In this document: positions 8,527 through 16,431 of the stretch, piece after piece | Layout of the letters: each line of letters starts with the position of its first letter | Position numbering within the stretch: the first letter of the stretch is position 1 | Translations under genes and position numbers: made by a program | The notes under the pieces: model-generated | What the model saw: the letters and a program-made list of their open reading frames with translations, nothing else | Told to the model about the DNA's origin: nothing | Database searches by the model: none | From: Pseudoalteromonas sp. HM-SA03 | GTDB taxonomy: Bacteria; Pseudomonadota; Gammaproteobacteria; Enterobacterales; Alteromonadaceae | Assembly: GCF_002289345.1 (NCBI RefSeq) | Contig: NZ_NSDG01000047.1 | Location: 73,497 to 114,295, forward strand | Length of the DNA: 40,799 bases | Direction of reading: 5' to 3'

Positions 8527-9330
8527 ATGGCTAGAAAAAAGCAGCAACAAAAACCGGCACCGACAGATAAAAACTTTGCTGAACTAACGCACAAGTTTAA
8601 AAACAATATCTATGGCACCAATAAAGGCAAAATCAGAGAAGTGGTGCTCAAGCGTGACTTGAGCGCACAAGTTGACTGGTTAACGCAATCAAGTGGCAAA
8701 CGCATATTAGATGTTGGTGGCGGACAAGGTCAATTGGCGCTCTTTCTAGCATCACTTGGCCACCATGTCACTGTGATTGATATTTCAGAAGAGATGCTTG
8801 AACTTGCCAAGACGCGCGCGCATGAAGCCGGACTAAATGACCAGCTTCATTTTATCCACGCGCCCCTGCAAGCGCTCAATACGCTGAACTTAGGACAATT
8901 CGACTTAGTATTGTGCCATGCGGTGCTTGAATGGCTGGTTGAGCAACAAAGTGCGCTTATGCTGCTAAAGTCGCAGCTAAGCGAAACAGGCTTGCTTTCG
9001 CTAATGTATTTCAACCATGAGGCGCATCTGATGGCCAATATGGTGTACGGTAACTTCGACTATGTGCAAAAAGGCCTTAAGGTAAAGCAAAAAGTAGGTC
9101 TCAGTCCCAATAAACCAATTAGCCAAACTGATATGGCAACTTGGCTTGATAAGGCAAAACTCAGCGTTATGCAAAAAACCGGTGTTCGCTGTTTTCATGA
9201 CTACTTAAGGGAGTTGAGTAAGGCGGATGAAGATTTTGATGCTTTGCTCGCCTTGGAACTTAAATACAATCGTCAAGAGCCCTATGCGTCTCTAGGTCGT
9301 TATACCCACTTGATGTTAAAAAAAGCGTAA
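8527..9330 (+). CDS. cmoM: tRNA 5-carboxymethoxyuridine methyltransferase CmoM
   Basis: A 267-residue SAM-dependent methyltransferase that methylates the carboxyl group of cmo5U34 in tRNA to give mcmo5U. It shows the class I SAM motif RILDVGGGQGQLALFLA (about residues 58-74), the acidic motif II VTVIDIS, and residues characteristic of CmoM/SmtA: NIYGTNKGKIR near the N-terminus, LCHAVLEWL, GNFDYVQKGL, TGVRCFHDYLRE and RQEPYASLGRYTHL, all close to the E. coli protein. I place the start at ATG 8527 (MARKKQQQ); a GTG at 8515 would add four residues and neither has a strong ribosome site. It lies 31 bases after the Nif3-like gene and converges on the aminopeptidase gene. Confidence 0.95.
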   Translation: MARKKQQQKPAPTDKNFAELTHKFKNNIYGTNKGKIREVVLKRDLSAQVDWLTQSSGKRILDVGGGQGQLALFLASLGHHVTVIDISEEMLELAKTRAHEAGLNDQLHFIHAPLQALNTLNLGQFDLVLCHAVLEWLVEQQSALMLLKSQLSETGLLSLMYFNHEAHLMANMVYGNFDYVQKGLKVKQKVGLSPNKPISQTDMATWLDKAKLSVMQKTGVRCFHDYLRELSKADEDFDALLALELKYNRQEPYASLGRYTHLMLKKA

Positions 9331-9350
9331 GTACAGCACTGCTTACGCTT
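9318..9350 (-). terminator. Terminator for the aminopeptidase operon (between convergent genes)
   Basis: AAGCGTAAG and CTTACGCTT make a perfect 9-bp stem with a ten-base loop. Read on the minus strand it is followed by TTTTTTTAAC, a good U-tract. The structure overlaps the 3' ends of both convergent genes and may also act on cmoM. Confidence 0.75.
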
Positions 9351-10113
9351 CTTCCGCTCTTAGGGTTAACACCTCAACACCGTCATCTGTTACCAGCACC
9401 GTATGCTCCCACTGCGCCGATAGCTTTTTATCTCGGGTTACCACAGTCCAGCCATCTTTTTTGGTTTTAATTTTTGCGCTTCCCTGATTGATCATCGGCT
9501 CAATGGTAAAGGTCATCCCCGGCTTTAACGTCATCCCGGTATTTGCTTTGCCATAGTGCAATACATTTGGCGCTTCATGCATTTCTCTGCCGATCCCATG
9601 ACCACAATACTCACGTACTACACTGTAACCAGCTTTTTCAGCCACTTGCTGTACAGCTGCACCAATATCCCCAAGTTTCGCCCCAGGTTTAACCATTTTT
9701 ATCCCTGCCCACATCGCTTGGTAAGTCGTTGTCACTAACTTTTTGGCTGGGAGTAATGCGTCTGGCATCACGTACATTTTGCTGGAGTCGCTGATAAAGC
9801 CATTTTTCTCAAGCGTAATATCGATATTTACAATATCCGAAGACTTTAAGATTTGTGATTTACTCGGCACACCATGGCACACGACCTCGTTCACAGAGCT
9901 ATTAAGGACGAACTGATAACCATATTGACCAAGGCTGGCAGGACGCGCTTTAAGCTCATCAACAATAAAGTTGTGCACTTTGTCATTAATCTCTAGCGTC
10001 GAAATTCCGGGCTCAATCCAACTCTCAATATAGTCAAACACCTGCGTAAGCAATCGCCCACTTTCCCGCATCAATTGGATTTCATCTGCAGTTTTGAAGG
10101 TAACCTCTTGCAT
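9343..10113 (-). CDS. Type I methionine aminopeptidase, variant with altered S1 pocket
   Basis: A 256-residue methionine aminopeptidase, removing the initiator Met from nascent proteins. All metal ligands are present with an offset of one from the E. coli enzyme: D98, D109, H172, E205, E236, plus H80. The substrate pocket differs: by alignment E. coli Cys59 is Ser60, Tyr62 is Gln63, and Cys70 (in CISINE) is Asn71 (in NSSVNE). An Asn at this place is the mark of a variant class that has been called MetAP1n, to my recollection described in vibrios. The gene follows the ParD-like gene with a one-base gap, is not next to rpsB/tsf, and is therefore probably a second, accessory map gene in the genome. 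Confidence 0.92.
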   Translation of the reverse strand: MQEVTFKTADEIQLMRESGRLLTQVFDYIESWIEPGISTLEINDKVHNFIVDELKARPASLGQYGYQFVLNSSVNEVVCHGVPSKSQILKSSDIVNIDITLEKNGFISDSSKMYVMPDALLPAKKLVTTTYQAMWAGIKMVKPGAKLGDIGAAVQQVAEKAGYSVVREYCGHGIGREMHEAPNVLHYGKANTGMTLKPGMTFTIEPMINQGSAKIKTKKDGWTVVTRDKKLSAQWEHTVLVTDDGVEVLTLRAEEA

Positions 10114-10114
10114 C

Positions 10115-10315
10115 TCAATTTCCTTTTGTCTGTTGTGACTTCACTCGCGTCATTTCTGCCGTAATGATCTCTGTAAACGTAAGTGTTGGATTGCGCTCGG
10201 CAAGTCGCCCAATTTTAATCCAGAACTCAGCCTGTGAATTGATTGAGCGCGACATCACAGTGCTCGCTTCACGGATCTCATCGTGTAATTCATCTGAAAT
10301 TTTTACGATACCCAT
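10115..10315 (-). CDS. ParD-like antitoxin-family protein
   Basis: A 66-residue protein with the pattern of the ParD-like family (PF11903 as I remember it): MGIVKISDELHDEIREASTVMSRSINSQAEFWIKIGRLAERNPTLTF. This resembles a ribbon-helix-helix DNA-binding protein, with VKIS as the beta strand and two helices after it. No ParE-type toxin is nearby; instead the aminopeptidase gene follows one base after its stop. A 16-bp inverted repeat covers the bases immediately before its start codon and overlaps a candidate promoter, which suggests autoregulation. Because the operator abuts the ATG there is little room for a ribosome site (only GG about 9 bases upstream). Confidence 0.85.
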   Translation of the reverse strand: MGIVKISDELHDEIREASTVMSRSINSQAEFWIKIGRLAERNPTLTFTEIITAEMTRVKSQQTKGN

Positions 10316-10354
10316 TTATATAAACCATATACAAATCATATATGCTTTATATAA
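10316..10354 (-). promoter_or_regulatory. 16-bp inverted-repeat operator before the ParD-like/aminopeptidase operon
   Basis: TTATATAAACCATATA (10316-10331) and TATATGCTTTATATAA (10339-10354) are inverted copies matching at 15 of 16 positions, separated by seven bases. The repeat directly abuts the ParD-like start codon and its distal arm overlaps the candidate -10 element, as expected for a repressor operator bound by a ribbon-helix-helix dimer pair. Confidence 0.7.
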
Positions 10355-10378
10355 TAACGAAGTTGCGGAACAATGCAA
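10351..10378 (-). promoter_or_regulatory. Candidate sigma-70 promoter of the ParD-like/aminopeptidase operon
   Basis: On the minus strand TTGCAT (10378-10373) and TATTAT (10356-10351) are spaced 16 bases apart, a reasonable -35/-10 pair. The -10 shares bases with the operator arm at 10339-10354. Confidence 0.5.
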
Positions 10379-10425
10379 AATCTAATGCCAATTTGCTTAT
10401 TATTTTGAAGCAAAAAATTTGAGGC

Positions 10426-10452
10426 AAAAAAATGCACCGCATCGGCGGTGCA
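10426..10452 (-). terminator. Rho-independent terminator of the siderophore receptor gene
   Basis: TGCACCGC-ATCG-GCGGTGCA is a perfect 8-bp stem with a four-base loop; on the minus strand it is followed by TTTTTTTGCC. It lies 43 bases downstream of the receptor stop codon. Confidence 0.88.
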
Positions 10453-10495
10453 CTCCGTATTTTAAGCTTAAGTCACCCAAGCTTAGGTTGACTGA

Positions 10496-12769
10496 TTAAA
10501 AGCTATAACGCATCCCTAATTGCCAATTGAACGGTTCGCCGTGCATTACATAACCGTCCCAAGATGAAATACTGTTGTAGTAACTTTCATCCAGTAGATT
10601 GTTGAAGTTAAGCGACACACTAAGTTGTTCACTCACTTCATATCTTGCCATTAAATTAAGTAACGCACCGGAAGATTGTGTGATCTTGTACGCCTCACTA
10701 CCACCGCCCGGCAATGGCCTTTGTGGTATTGCATAAAAGCTACCTTGCCAATTAATTCCAAGCCCAGCAGTAAAGCCGTCAACAAACTCGCTAAAGTCAT
10801 AAGTGGTATACAGGTTGATCAGCTCTTTGGGCTGATCCGTTAATAGCTCTTTGCCGTCTTTTGATTCAGTTTTGTGTTTTGACAGCCCTAAGCTGATATT
10901 CCAGTGCTCATTGATAGAACCCGTAAATTCAACTTCAAAGCCTTCTGTCGTATCGCCTTCACCGCGCTGAATATACGGCCTATTACCCTGCGGAGTTAGA
11001 TAGCTGTCTGGGTAGTTTGGATCAACAATCGCAAGCCCATTTTCAACATTACGATACACCGCCGCCGTAAAGTTCAAGGTGTCATCAAGTAACTCACCTT
11101 TTACCCCTAGCTCATAGCTTTCGCCGGTGCTTGGGTCGAGCATTTTATCGTTGATATCAAAGTAGGCTTGCGGCTGAAATGCCTCTGTGTAGCTTGCGTA
11201 AACACTATATTGTTCATTAATATCAACCACGACCCCAGCATATGGCGTGACTTCTGTATCCACCTTTTCATGATAGCGGTTACGAAGAAACTTACCGTTA
11301 TTAGGATCATAAAGGTCAATATCGTACTCCCAATTGGTGATCCTAGCACCAACAATAAGTTTAACATCATCATGCGGGTTAACACGCACGGCCACAAATC
11401 CACCATTAGAGTCTGTTACCGTCAAACTATCACGACCTAAATCTTTAAACGGATAACGCGGCACGTCACCAGTCCAATCGTGAAAATTTAATCCTTCTAA
11501 TGAAATAGTGGTTTGGTCAGCTTCATTACCAAATGACGTACGCTCTCGCTTGAATTGGTTGTAGCTGAAAATAACATCGTGCGTACGACCAAATAGCTCT
11601 ACCGGGCCTTGTAGTGACAAGTCTATTGTCTTTTGCTCATCTTCTGAGCTACTTATGACAGCACTATAACCGAATCCATTATCGCTGCTGCCATCTGGGT
11701 TGATAGGCCCATCAGGATAGACGAAAAAGAGCTGTCCACCTTGCATTTCAATGGTATTGTAAGTCGCGATTGCATGGAGTTGCCAATCGTTTTCAAACGC
11801 GTGATCAAGGCCAACAAAGTAGGTGTACTCTTCGATTGGCCAGCTACTCCATTTTGCCGTCATCCCAGTGTCACCACGGCGTCCCTGATAGCGACTACCA
11901 TCAGCGTAAAAGTAAGGTTGAGAGTGGCTATTTATCGCCCCTTTTGAAGCAGTATCAGCATATTCCACACCGAGTCGCAATAAGGTGTAATCGGTCAGAT
12001 CAGCTTCAACGGTAGAATATATGGACGTCTTCTCCTGGCTATACCGCTCAATGTAAGAATCTCTTTCATAATGTGCAGCAACAAAGCGGCCACGAATACT
12101 GCCCTCTTGGTTTAACCCACTCGCCACATCCACCTCTGCGCGGTAATTATCCCAACTACCAGCCGAAACCGCCACGCTGCCCTTAAACTCATCGCTTGTT
12201 GCACGTTTTCTTACTAAGTTTACGGTCGCGGTTGGATCACCAACGCCAGTTAATAAACCATTTGCACCACGTACAATCTCTACGCGCTCATAAGCAACTG
12301 CATCCCCGTTTACATTCGGTCTTCGGCCACCAGGAAACTGTTGAACACCGTCAATTTGGATTAAATTGACATCACCACCACGTACAGAAAAACGTGTCCT
12401 ATCAAGACTCGCTCCGCGCTTTGCATAAAAACCAGTTGCATGTTCCAAGATCTCATCAATGTTAACCGTTTGCCAATCTTGCATCATTTGATTTGTAATA
12501 ACGGTCACCGCTTGAGGCGTTTCACGCTGTGATAAAATCATTTTTAATGCTGCTTTGTTCGAAGACTCGGTGTAATTTTTTACACTCGTGCCAGTCACAT
12601 AAATATGCTCAAGCTCTTGAGCCCTGCCATCACCCGCGGCATCAGCAGCTAGTGTATCATCGGCGACTTCAGCGGCATGTGCATTGCCGTGTAGTGAGAA
12701 CAACACAAAAGTGGCGCAAAGAGAGAGTTTTAAAGAATTGTTTAGTGTACGTGGAGATGAAGAGCGCAT
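10496..12769 (-). CDS. TonB-dependent siderophore receptor (FhuE/FpvA-like)
   Basis: A 757-residue outer-membrane receptor that imports ferric siderophores using TonB energy. It has a signal peptide (about residues 1-32, cleaved near AHA), a TonB-box-like segment (LEHIYVTGT, about 52-60), a plug domain with the siderophore-receptor hallmarks (SQRETPQAVTVITNQMMQDW, RGGDVNLIQIDGVQQFPGG, YERVEIVRGANGLLTGVGDP, NLVRKRAT), then a 22-strand-type barrel with SYTEAFQPQ, ESYELGVKGEL and a C-terminal strand ending in Phe (WQLGMRYSF). The pattern is that of the TIGR01783 siderophore receptors; hydroxamate ligand is plausible but not proven. It is monocistronic, has a Fur-box-like site upstream and a strong terminator downstream. 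Confidence 0.94.
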   Translation of the reverse strand: MRSSSPRTLNNSLKLSLCATFVLFSLHGNAHAAEVADDTLAADAAGDGRAQELEHIYVTGTSVKNYTESSNKAALKMILSQRETPQAVTVITNQMMQDWQTVNIDEILEHATGFYAKRGASLDRTRFSVRGGDVNLIQIDGVQQFPGGRRPNVNGDAVAYERVEIVRGANGLLTGVGDPTATVNLVRKRATSDEFKGSVAVSAGSWDNYRAEVDVASGLNQEGSIRGRFVAAHYERDSYIERYSQEKTSIYSTVEADLTDYTLLRLGVEYADTASKGAINSHSQPYFYADGSRYQGRRGDTGMTAKWSSWPIEEYTYFVGLDHAFENDWQLHAIATYNTIEMQGGQLFFVYPDGPINPDGSSDNGFGYSAVISSSEDEQKTIDLSLQGPVELFGRTHDVIFSYNQFKRERTSFGNEADQTTISLEGLNFHDWTGDVPRYPFKDLGRDSLTVTDSNGGFVAVRVNPHDDVKLIVGARITNWEYDIDLYDPNNGKFLRNRYHEKVDTEVTPYAGVVVDINEQYSVYASYTEAFQPQAYFDINDKMLDPSTGESYELGVKGELLDDTLNFTAAVYRNVENGLAIVDPNYPDSYLTPQGNRPYIQRGEGDTTEGFEVEFTGSINEHWNISLGLSKHKTESKDGKELLTDQPKELINLYTTYDFSEFVDGFTAGLGINWQGSFYAIPQRPLPGGGSEAYKITQSSGALLNLMARYEVSEQLSVSLNFNNLLDESYYNSISSWDGYVMHGEPFNWQLGMRYSF

Positions 12770-12802
12770 CGTTTTTCCCTAAATTAACTTCATTTTGAAA
12801 AC

Positions 12803-12821
12803 GATAGTGATTATCATTTAT
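12803..12821 (-). promoter_or_regulatory. Fur box-like site upstream of the siderophore receptor
   Basis: GATAGTGATTATCATTTAT matches the 19-bp Fur consensus at 14 positions and contains ATTATCA, the complement of the core TGATAAT hexamer-type unit. It lies 34 bases before the receptor start codon, in the expected promoter position, and supports iron repression. Confidence 0.7.
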
Positions 12822-12967
12822 ATTAACCATTCTTTCAAGTCCCTTTTTTAGTTATATGAAGTTATTTTAAGTGCTATTCAAACGTGCCAGCGACCAAGTC
12901 CTATTTAACTTTGCCGTTTACCTTTTGTTTTTACTCTCTACTATTAACTCAAGAAAGTAGGGAGCCC

Positions 12968-13342
12968 CTACTTTTTCACCACAGGTAAAGACTCTGCCAG
13001 CCACTTATTCATATCACCTTCTAGGTGTTTTAAGGTGTAGCCTTTTGGCACCAGTGCCTCAATAAAGATGTCTGCCCTACGCCCTGAGCGACAGTACACA
13101 ACGAGTGTCGTATCAGTCAGCTTAGCTAACTCTTGCTGATGCGTCTCAATCTCGTTAAAAGGAATGTTTATTGCCCCTTTGATATGTCCTGCTGCAAACT
13201 CTTCAGGGCTTCGTACGTCCACTATGGTATAAGCGTCTGTAGACATCTGATTTACCGTCAGCGCTTGCTGAGTGATTGTTTCCGATTGTGCATGACAAAC
13301 ACTGCTAACAAACCACATAAAGCCAATAATCAGTTTTCTCAT
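12968..13342 (-). CDS. Periplasmic single-domain rhodanese-like protein
   Basis: A 124-residue protein with a signal peptide (residues 1-18, cleaved near CHA) and one rhodanese domain: VDVRSPEEFAAGHIKGAINIP (about 41-61) and the active-site loop CRSGRR with catalytic Cys84. It resembles PspE-type exported sulfurtransferases, which move sulfane sulfur or act on thiols in the periplasm. Its start codon overlaps the end of a short decayed reading frame by four bases (ATGA), suggesting it was once the second gene of a coupled pair. The ribosome site before ATG is weak. Confidence 0.9.
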   Translation of the reverse strand: MRKLIIGFMWFVSSVCHAQSETITQQALTVNQMSTDAYTIVDVRSPEEFAAGHIKGAINIPFNEIETHQQELAKLTDTTLVVYCRSGRRADIFIEALVPKGYTLKHLEGDMNKWLAESLPVVKK

Positions 13343-13590
13343 TTTTTAGCCTCTTTTTTGTATAATCCATTAAATACCATTTGCCACTTGTCGGCCTCTT
13401 GCTTACTCTGCCAAACCTAATGTACCATCAGGATTCGCAGTTCATATTATCTTATCCGTCACCTTAATACCTGCTGCATTTATTCTACCCCTTGTAATAC
13501 CATTTTCCCCTCATGAAACTTCGTCTTCACTTTTAGCTAAGCTATTGTAGCTAAAAACAAATACTAATAACCAACCATACCTTCATTTCA
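13339..13590 (-). pseudogene. Possible decayed small exported-protein gene upstream of the rhodanese gene
   Basis: The 328-base gap before the coiled-coil gene has, on the minus strand, protein-like segments in shifting frames: a hydrophobic LLVFVFSYNSLAKSEDEVS, a stop, GENGITRGRINAAGIKVTDKI, a stop, TANPDGTLGLA, then after a one-base frame shift VWQSKQEADKWQMVFNGLY ending in KKEAKK and a TGA that overlaps the rhodanese ATG. Joined, they would form a roughly 85-residue exported protein. Each open segment is short enough to arise by chance, so the call rests on the composition and on the ATGA overlap. I do not recognise the family. Confidence 0.3.
13531..13556. repeat. 9-bp inverted repeat TTTTAGCTA / TAGCTAAAA
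   Basis: A perfect 9-bp stem with an eight-base loop inside the intergenic stretch between the rhodanese and coiled-coil genes. No U-tract adjoins it in either direction. It could be an operator or an mRNA structure; apart from this and the possible decayed frame I see nothing else in the gap. Confidence 0.4.
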
Positions 13591-13700
13591 CAGATTCTTT
13601 ATATTCGCACCTTGTTAGCTTAGCGGGAATTAATTAAACAACTAAAGAAATTAGAAAATACTCCGATACAGTGAAAAGTAGAGATAACAAGGATAACGTT

Positions 13701-14219
13701 ATGGAGATTCAAATAAAACCACATCACTTTGCCGGCGCACTAAACGCAAACAACAAAACATCAACCGCCACAAGCCACTCGACTGAAGAAAAGGAAGAAA
13801 AACCAGAAAATGAACCCATATTGACTGAGTTTATGGACAAAAAGGCAAAAAAATACAAAGACAACAACCCAAATTTTAAACAGCAATATGAAGCGCTAGA
13901 AGAATCAGAAGCCCTATTAAAGGATCAGGTAGAGCATTTACAGCAGCTTATTTCCCAATTGATGAAAGCGCCTTTGCAACGAACAATGAAAATATCCGAT
14001 GAGAGTAATACCGATACTCCTTCACAACACGACAATACACTCAGATACGAACATACTGGTGCCAAACAATATCGCGATAAAGAGACTGAAAAACAAATCG
14101 AGGTCTTAACCCGTCAACTTGATGAGCTTAAAGCACAATATGCAAATGTAAAACAACAGATGCTCCAGATGGTGCGAGACGAAATGACTAGGCAACGCGA
14201 TAAAAGATACGAAACCTAA
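13701..14219 (+). CDS. Coiled-coil protein of unknown function, paralogue of the one at 19693-20235
   Basis: A 172-residue, highly charged, Cys-free protein of no recognised family. The N-terminus MEIQIKPHHF is followed by a low-complexity Thr/Ser/Glu stretch, a coiled coil (about residues 45-95), a linker, the motif EHTGAKQYRDKET, and a second coiled coil (about 125-170). It is clearly paralogous to the minus-strand gene 5.5 kb away: 24 of 53 residues are identical in the first coiled-coil block, both have Q-R-x-M-K-I at its end, and both have EH-x-G-x-K-x-YRD. I chose ATG 13701 because AAGGAT precedes it by seven bases; a GTG at 13671 would add ten residues. No signal peptide; possibly cytoplasmic or exported by a specialised system. 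Confidence 0.78.
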   Translation: MEIQIKPHHFAGALNANNKTSTATSHSTEEKEEKPENEPILTEFMDKKAKKYKDNNPNFKQQYEALEESEALLKDQVEHLQQLISQLMKAPLQRTMKISDESNTDTPSQHDNTLRYEHTGAKQYRDKETEKQIEVLTRQLDELKAQYANVKQQMLQMVRDEMTRQRDKRYET

Positions 14220-14682
14220 TATCTGTTGCTCATCACTATTTAACTTTTGTTCATTTGAGTATGGCTTTAGTCGCAGCTGACGATTTTTTTTACTGAATTG
14301 TTCTGCTCTTTGAGTACTATGCCAATTTTCACAATTAAAATTAACGCTGAATTTTTATTCACTTAAATTCAGCAACCATTTCATCCACTAAAAAATAAGT
14401 GATAACAAAATCATACAGTTAAACAAAAAAAATACAATCAGCTCAGTGTGACATACCCGAACTTAAGTGCATTTTAACAAAATAAAACCATTAAAAAAGA
14501 ATAAAAAACCACGTTGATTTTTCACTCAAAAATACCAAAAGCTAAAACAAAAAATTTAATCAACAAATAATACAAACTGCAAACATTGGCAAAAAACATT
14601 TAATTATTAATATCTCCTGCTTTTCAAATACAATACCGCCCCTTTAAATATCAATCATCCATGAATTCATTGAGCTTCAATA
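14220..14682. other. AT-rich 463-base intergenic region upstream of the chemoreceptor
   Basis: No coding potential is seen. The stretch is markedly A/T-rich with many A-runs, as in bent promoter DNA. It holds a perfect 9-bp inverted repeat, GCTGAATTT (14346-14354) and AAATTCAGC (14365-14373) with a ten-base loop, which could be a terminator for the upstream gene or an operator. I found no convincing sigma-28 promoter for the chemoreceptor. Confidence 0.5.
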
Positions 14683-16311
14683 ATGCAGTTAAAAAAACTA
14701 TCTATTTCTAACCAAATAACGTTAAGTTTCACCTTACTCTTTGTCATTTTCATTTGCGTAGGTCTGATGAGCTACCAAGGAATGAAAGAAGTAAACGCTA
14801 ATCTGAACTACATAGTCAGAACCAGCATTCCATCGATGGAAACTATCAAAGACATTAAAATTGACTTAGCAACAATACGTAAAGATGAGTTTAGTACTGC
14901 GTTAAACCCTGAAGACTCAGAGGTACATAACTGGCTCGCTATTTTAAGAGATCTGAAGAGGTCATTGAATGACAAGATAGCATTTTATCAATCATTGCCA
15001 GTCAGCAAAGAAGAAAAGGCACTGTTCAATGCGTTTATTACCGCTTGGCAGCGATACGTCAATGCGACTTATCATTACGAAAGCCTTATCCTAAGTGGCA
15101 ACGCAAAAGAAGCAAATCGTATTATTTTGGATAGCTATCCAGTGTTTGCCAACGCCATGTCTGAGCTTAGTGAACTAGAAGCATTAAATGATAGCAGTGT
15201 TGAAAATTCTGAGCGCTCGGCTATATCAGCAGTTAATAGCACCTTATTTACTTTAGCGATTTCTGGATTACTCGTTGCAGTAACCATAGTCATTATCTGC
15301 ATACTTTTGAGTAAAGCGATTAAGACACCGCTTGCTTTATCCGTGGATCTTGCGAGTAAGATAGCCCGTGGCGAGCTAAATCACGCGATTGCCGTTGAAG
15401 ATACGGGTAAAAACGAGCTCGGTTTATTGACCCAATCTTTAGAAAAAATGCGTTCACAGTTACACGCCTTAATCACCATGATCAATGACTCTGCCATTCA
15501 ATTGACTGCAGCGGTAGAAGAAGTTAATGCCATTTCTTACCAAAATGCCCAAGGTATGAATGTACAACAAAATGAACTGCAATCCGTCGCATCTGCGATG
15601 ACACAAATGCAAGCAGCGATTAGTGAAGTAGCTAAAAGTACAGAAATGGGCGCTGAGTCAGCAAATCAGGCGAGTGAAAAAGCCAGAGAAGGCAGCGACG
15701 CACTTAAATCAAATATTAATCATATTTCAGACGTTGCACAAACAGTCACATCTGCAGGTGAACTTGCCAACAACCTCGAGAAAAACTCACACAATATTAA
15801 TGTGGTGGTTGACGTAATCAGAGAAATTGCGGAGCAAACGAATCTATTAGCATTAAATGCTGCTATTGAAGCTGCTCGTGCTGGTGCGCAAGGACGTGGT
15901 TTTGCTGTTGTTGCGGATGAAGTTCGCTCACTGGCCCAGCGCACTCAAGATTCAACCACGCAAATTGTCGAAATTGTCAATGACCTACAAACCAAGTCGA
16001 AGGAAACCGGCGTGGCAACCAAGAGCTGTGAGCAAGGTATTGCACTTTGCGTTGAGCAATCAGAAGTCGCTGGCAATATGATCCATCAAATTGAATCTCA
16101 AATTGATAGCATCGCAGCCATGAGTACACAGATCGCGTCAGCTTGTCATCAGCAATCTGTGGTTTCAGAGGAGCTGAACAAAAATATCGAGACTATCAAT
16201 TACTCGGCTGTTGAAATGACCGAAGGCGCCAACCAAACCGCGACGGCGTGTAATGAAATGAGTAAACTTGCCCACGACTTAAAGTCGCAAGTCGACAAGT
16301 TTACGCTCTAA
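14683..16311 (+). CDS. Methyl-accepting chemotaxis protein
   Basis: A 542-residue chemoreceptor. Residues about 11-31 form TM1, a four-helix-bundle-type periplasmic sensor of about 155 residues follows, TM2 is near 188-212 ([21 protein letters not shown]), then a HAMP domain ([20 protein letters not shown]), and the long cytoplasmic signalling hairpin. The conserved tip [18 protein letters not shown] and the following [18 protein letters not shown] are intact, so it can engage CheA/CheW. The C-terminus ends SQVDKFTL without the CheR-binding pentapeptide. The ligand is unknown. It stands alone, with no che genes nearby, after a long AT-rich leader. Confidence 0.95.
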   Translation: MQLKKLSISNQITLSFTLLFVIFICVGLMSYQGMKEVNANLNYIVRTSIPSMETIKDIKIDLATIRKDEFSTALNPEDSEVHNWLAILRDLKRSLNDKIAFYQSLPVSKEEKALFNAFITAWQRYVNATYHYESLILSGNAKEANRIILDSYPVFANAMSELSELEALNDSSVENSERSAISAVNSTLFTLAISGLLVAVTIVIICILLSKAIKTPLALSVDLASKIARGELNHAIAVEDTGKNELGLLTQSLEKMRSQLHALITMINDSAIQLTAAVEEVNAISYQNAQGMNVQQNELQSVASAMTQMQAAISEVAKSTEMGAESANQASEKAREGSDALKSNINHISDVAQTVTSAGELANNLEKNSHNINVVVDVIREIAEQTNLLALNAAIEAARAGAQGRGFAVVADEVRSLAQRTQDSTTQIVEIVNDLQTKSKETGVATKSCEQGIALCVEQSEVAGNMIHQIESQIDSIAAMSTQIASACHQQSVVSEELNKNIETINYSAVEMTEGANQTATACNEMSKLAHDLKSQVDKFTL

Positions 16312-16324
16312 GGTAACCCTACGA

Positions 16325-16370
16325 AATTAATAGCGCTTAAGCTAAGGTCACCGCTAGGCGCTATATAATT
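16325..16370. terminator. Hairpin downstream of the chemoreceptor gene
   Basis: AATTAATAGCGC and GCGCTATATAATT can pair through about eleven positions with one bulge. It lies 14 bases after the chemoreceptor stop between convergent genes. There is no clear U-tract, so termination activity is inferred from position. Confidence 0.4.
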
Positions 16371-16391
16371 GAAGCACTCTATCATCAGAAA

Positions 16392-16413
16392 GCTATGCTC
16401 GGACAGACATAGC
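16392..16413 (-). terminator. Hairpin downstream of the serine hydrolase gene
   Basis: GCTATG and CATAGC form a perfect 6-bp stem with a ten-base loop; read on the minus strand it is followed by TTTCTG. It lies 18 bases past the serine hydrolase stop codon. This is a weak candidate. Confidence 0.35.
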
Positions 16414-16431
16414 AAAAGTTGATTGCAGCGC

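Noticed and set aside
9343..10315. Calling the ParD-like pair a classical ParDE toxin-antitoxin system
   Set aside because: No ParE-type toxin is present; the partner is a full-length aminopeptidase, so toxicity is only a hypothesis.
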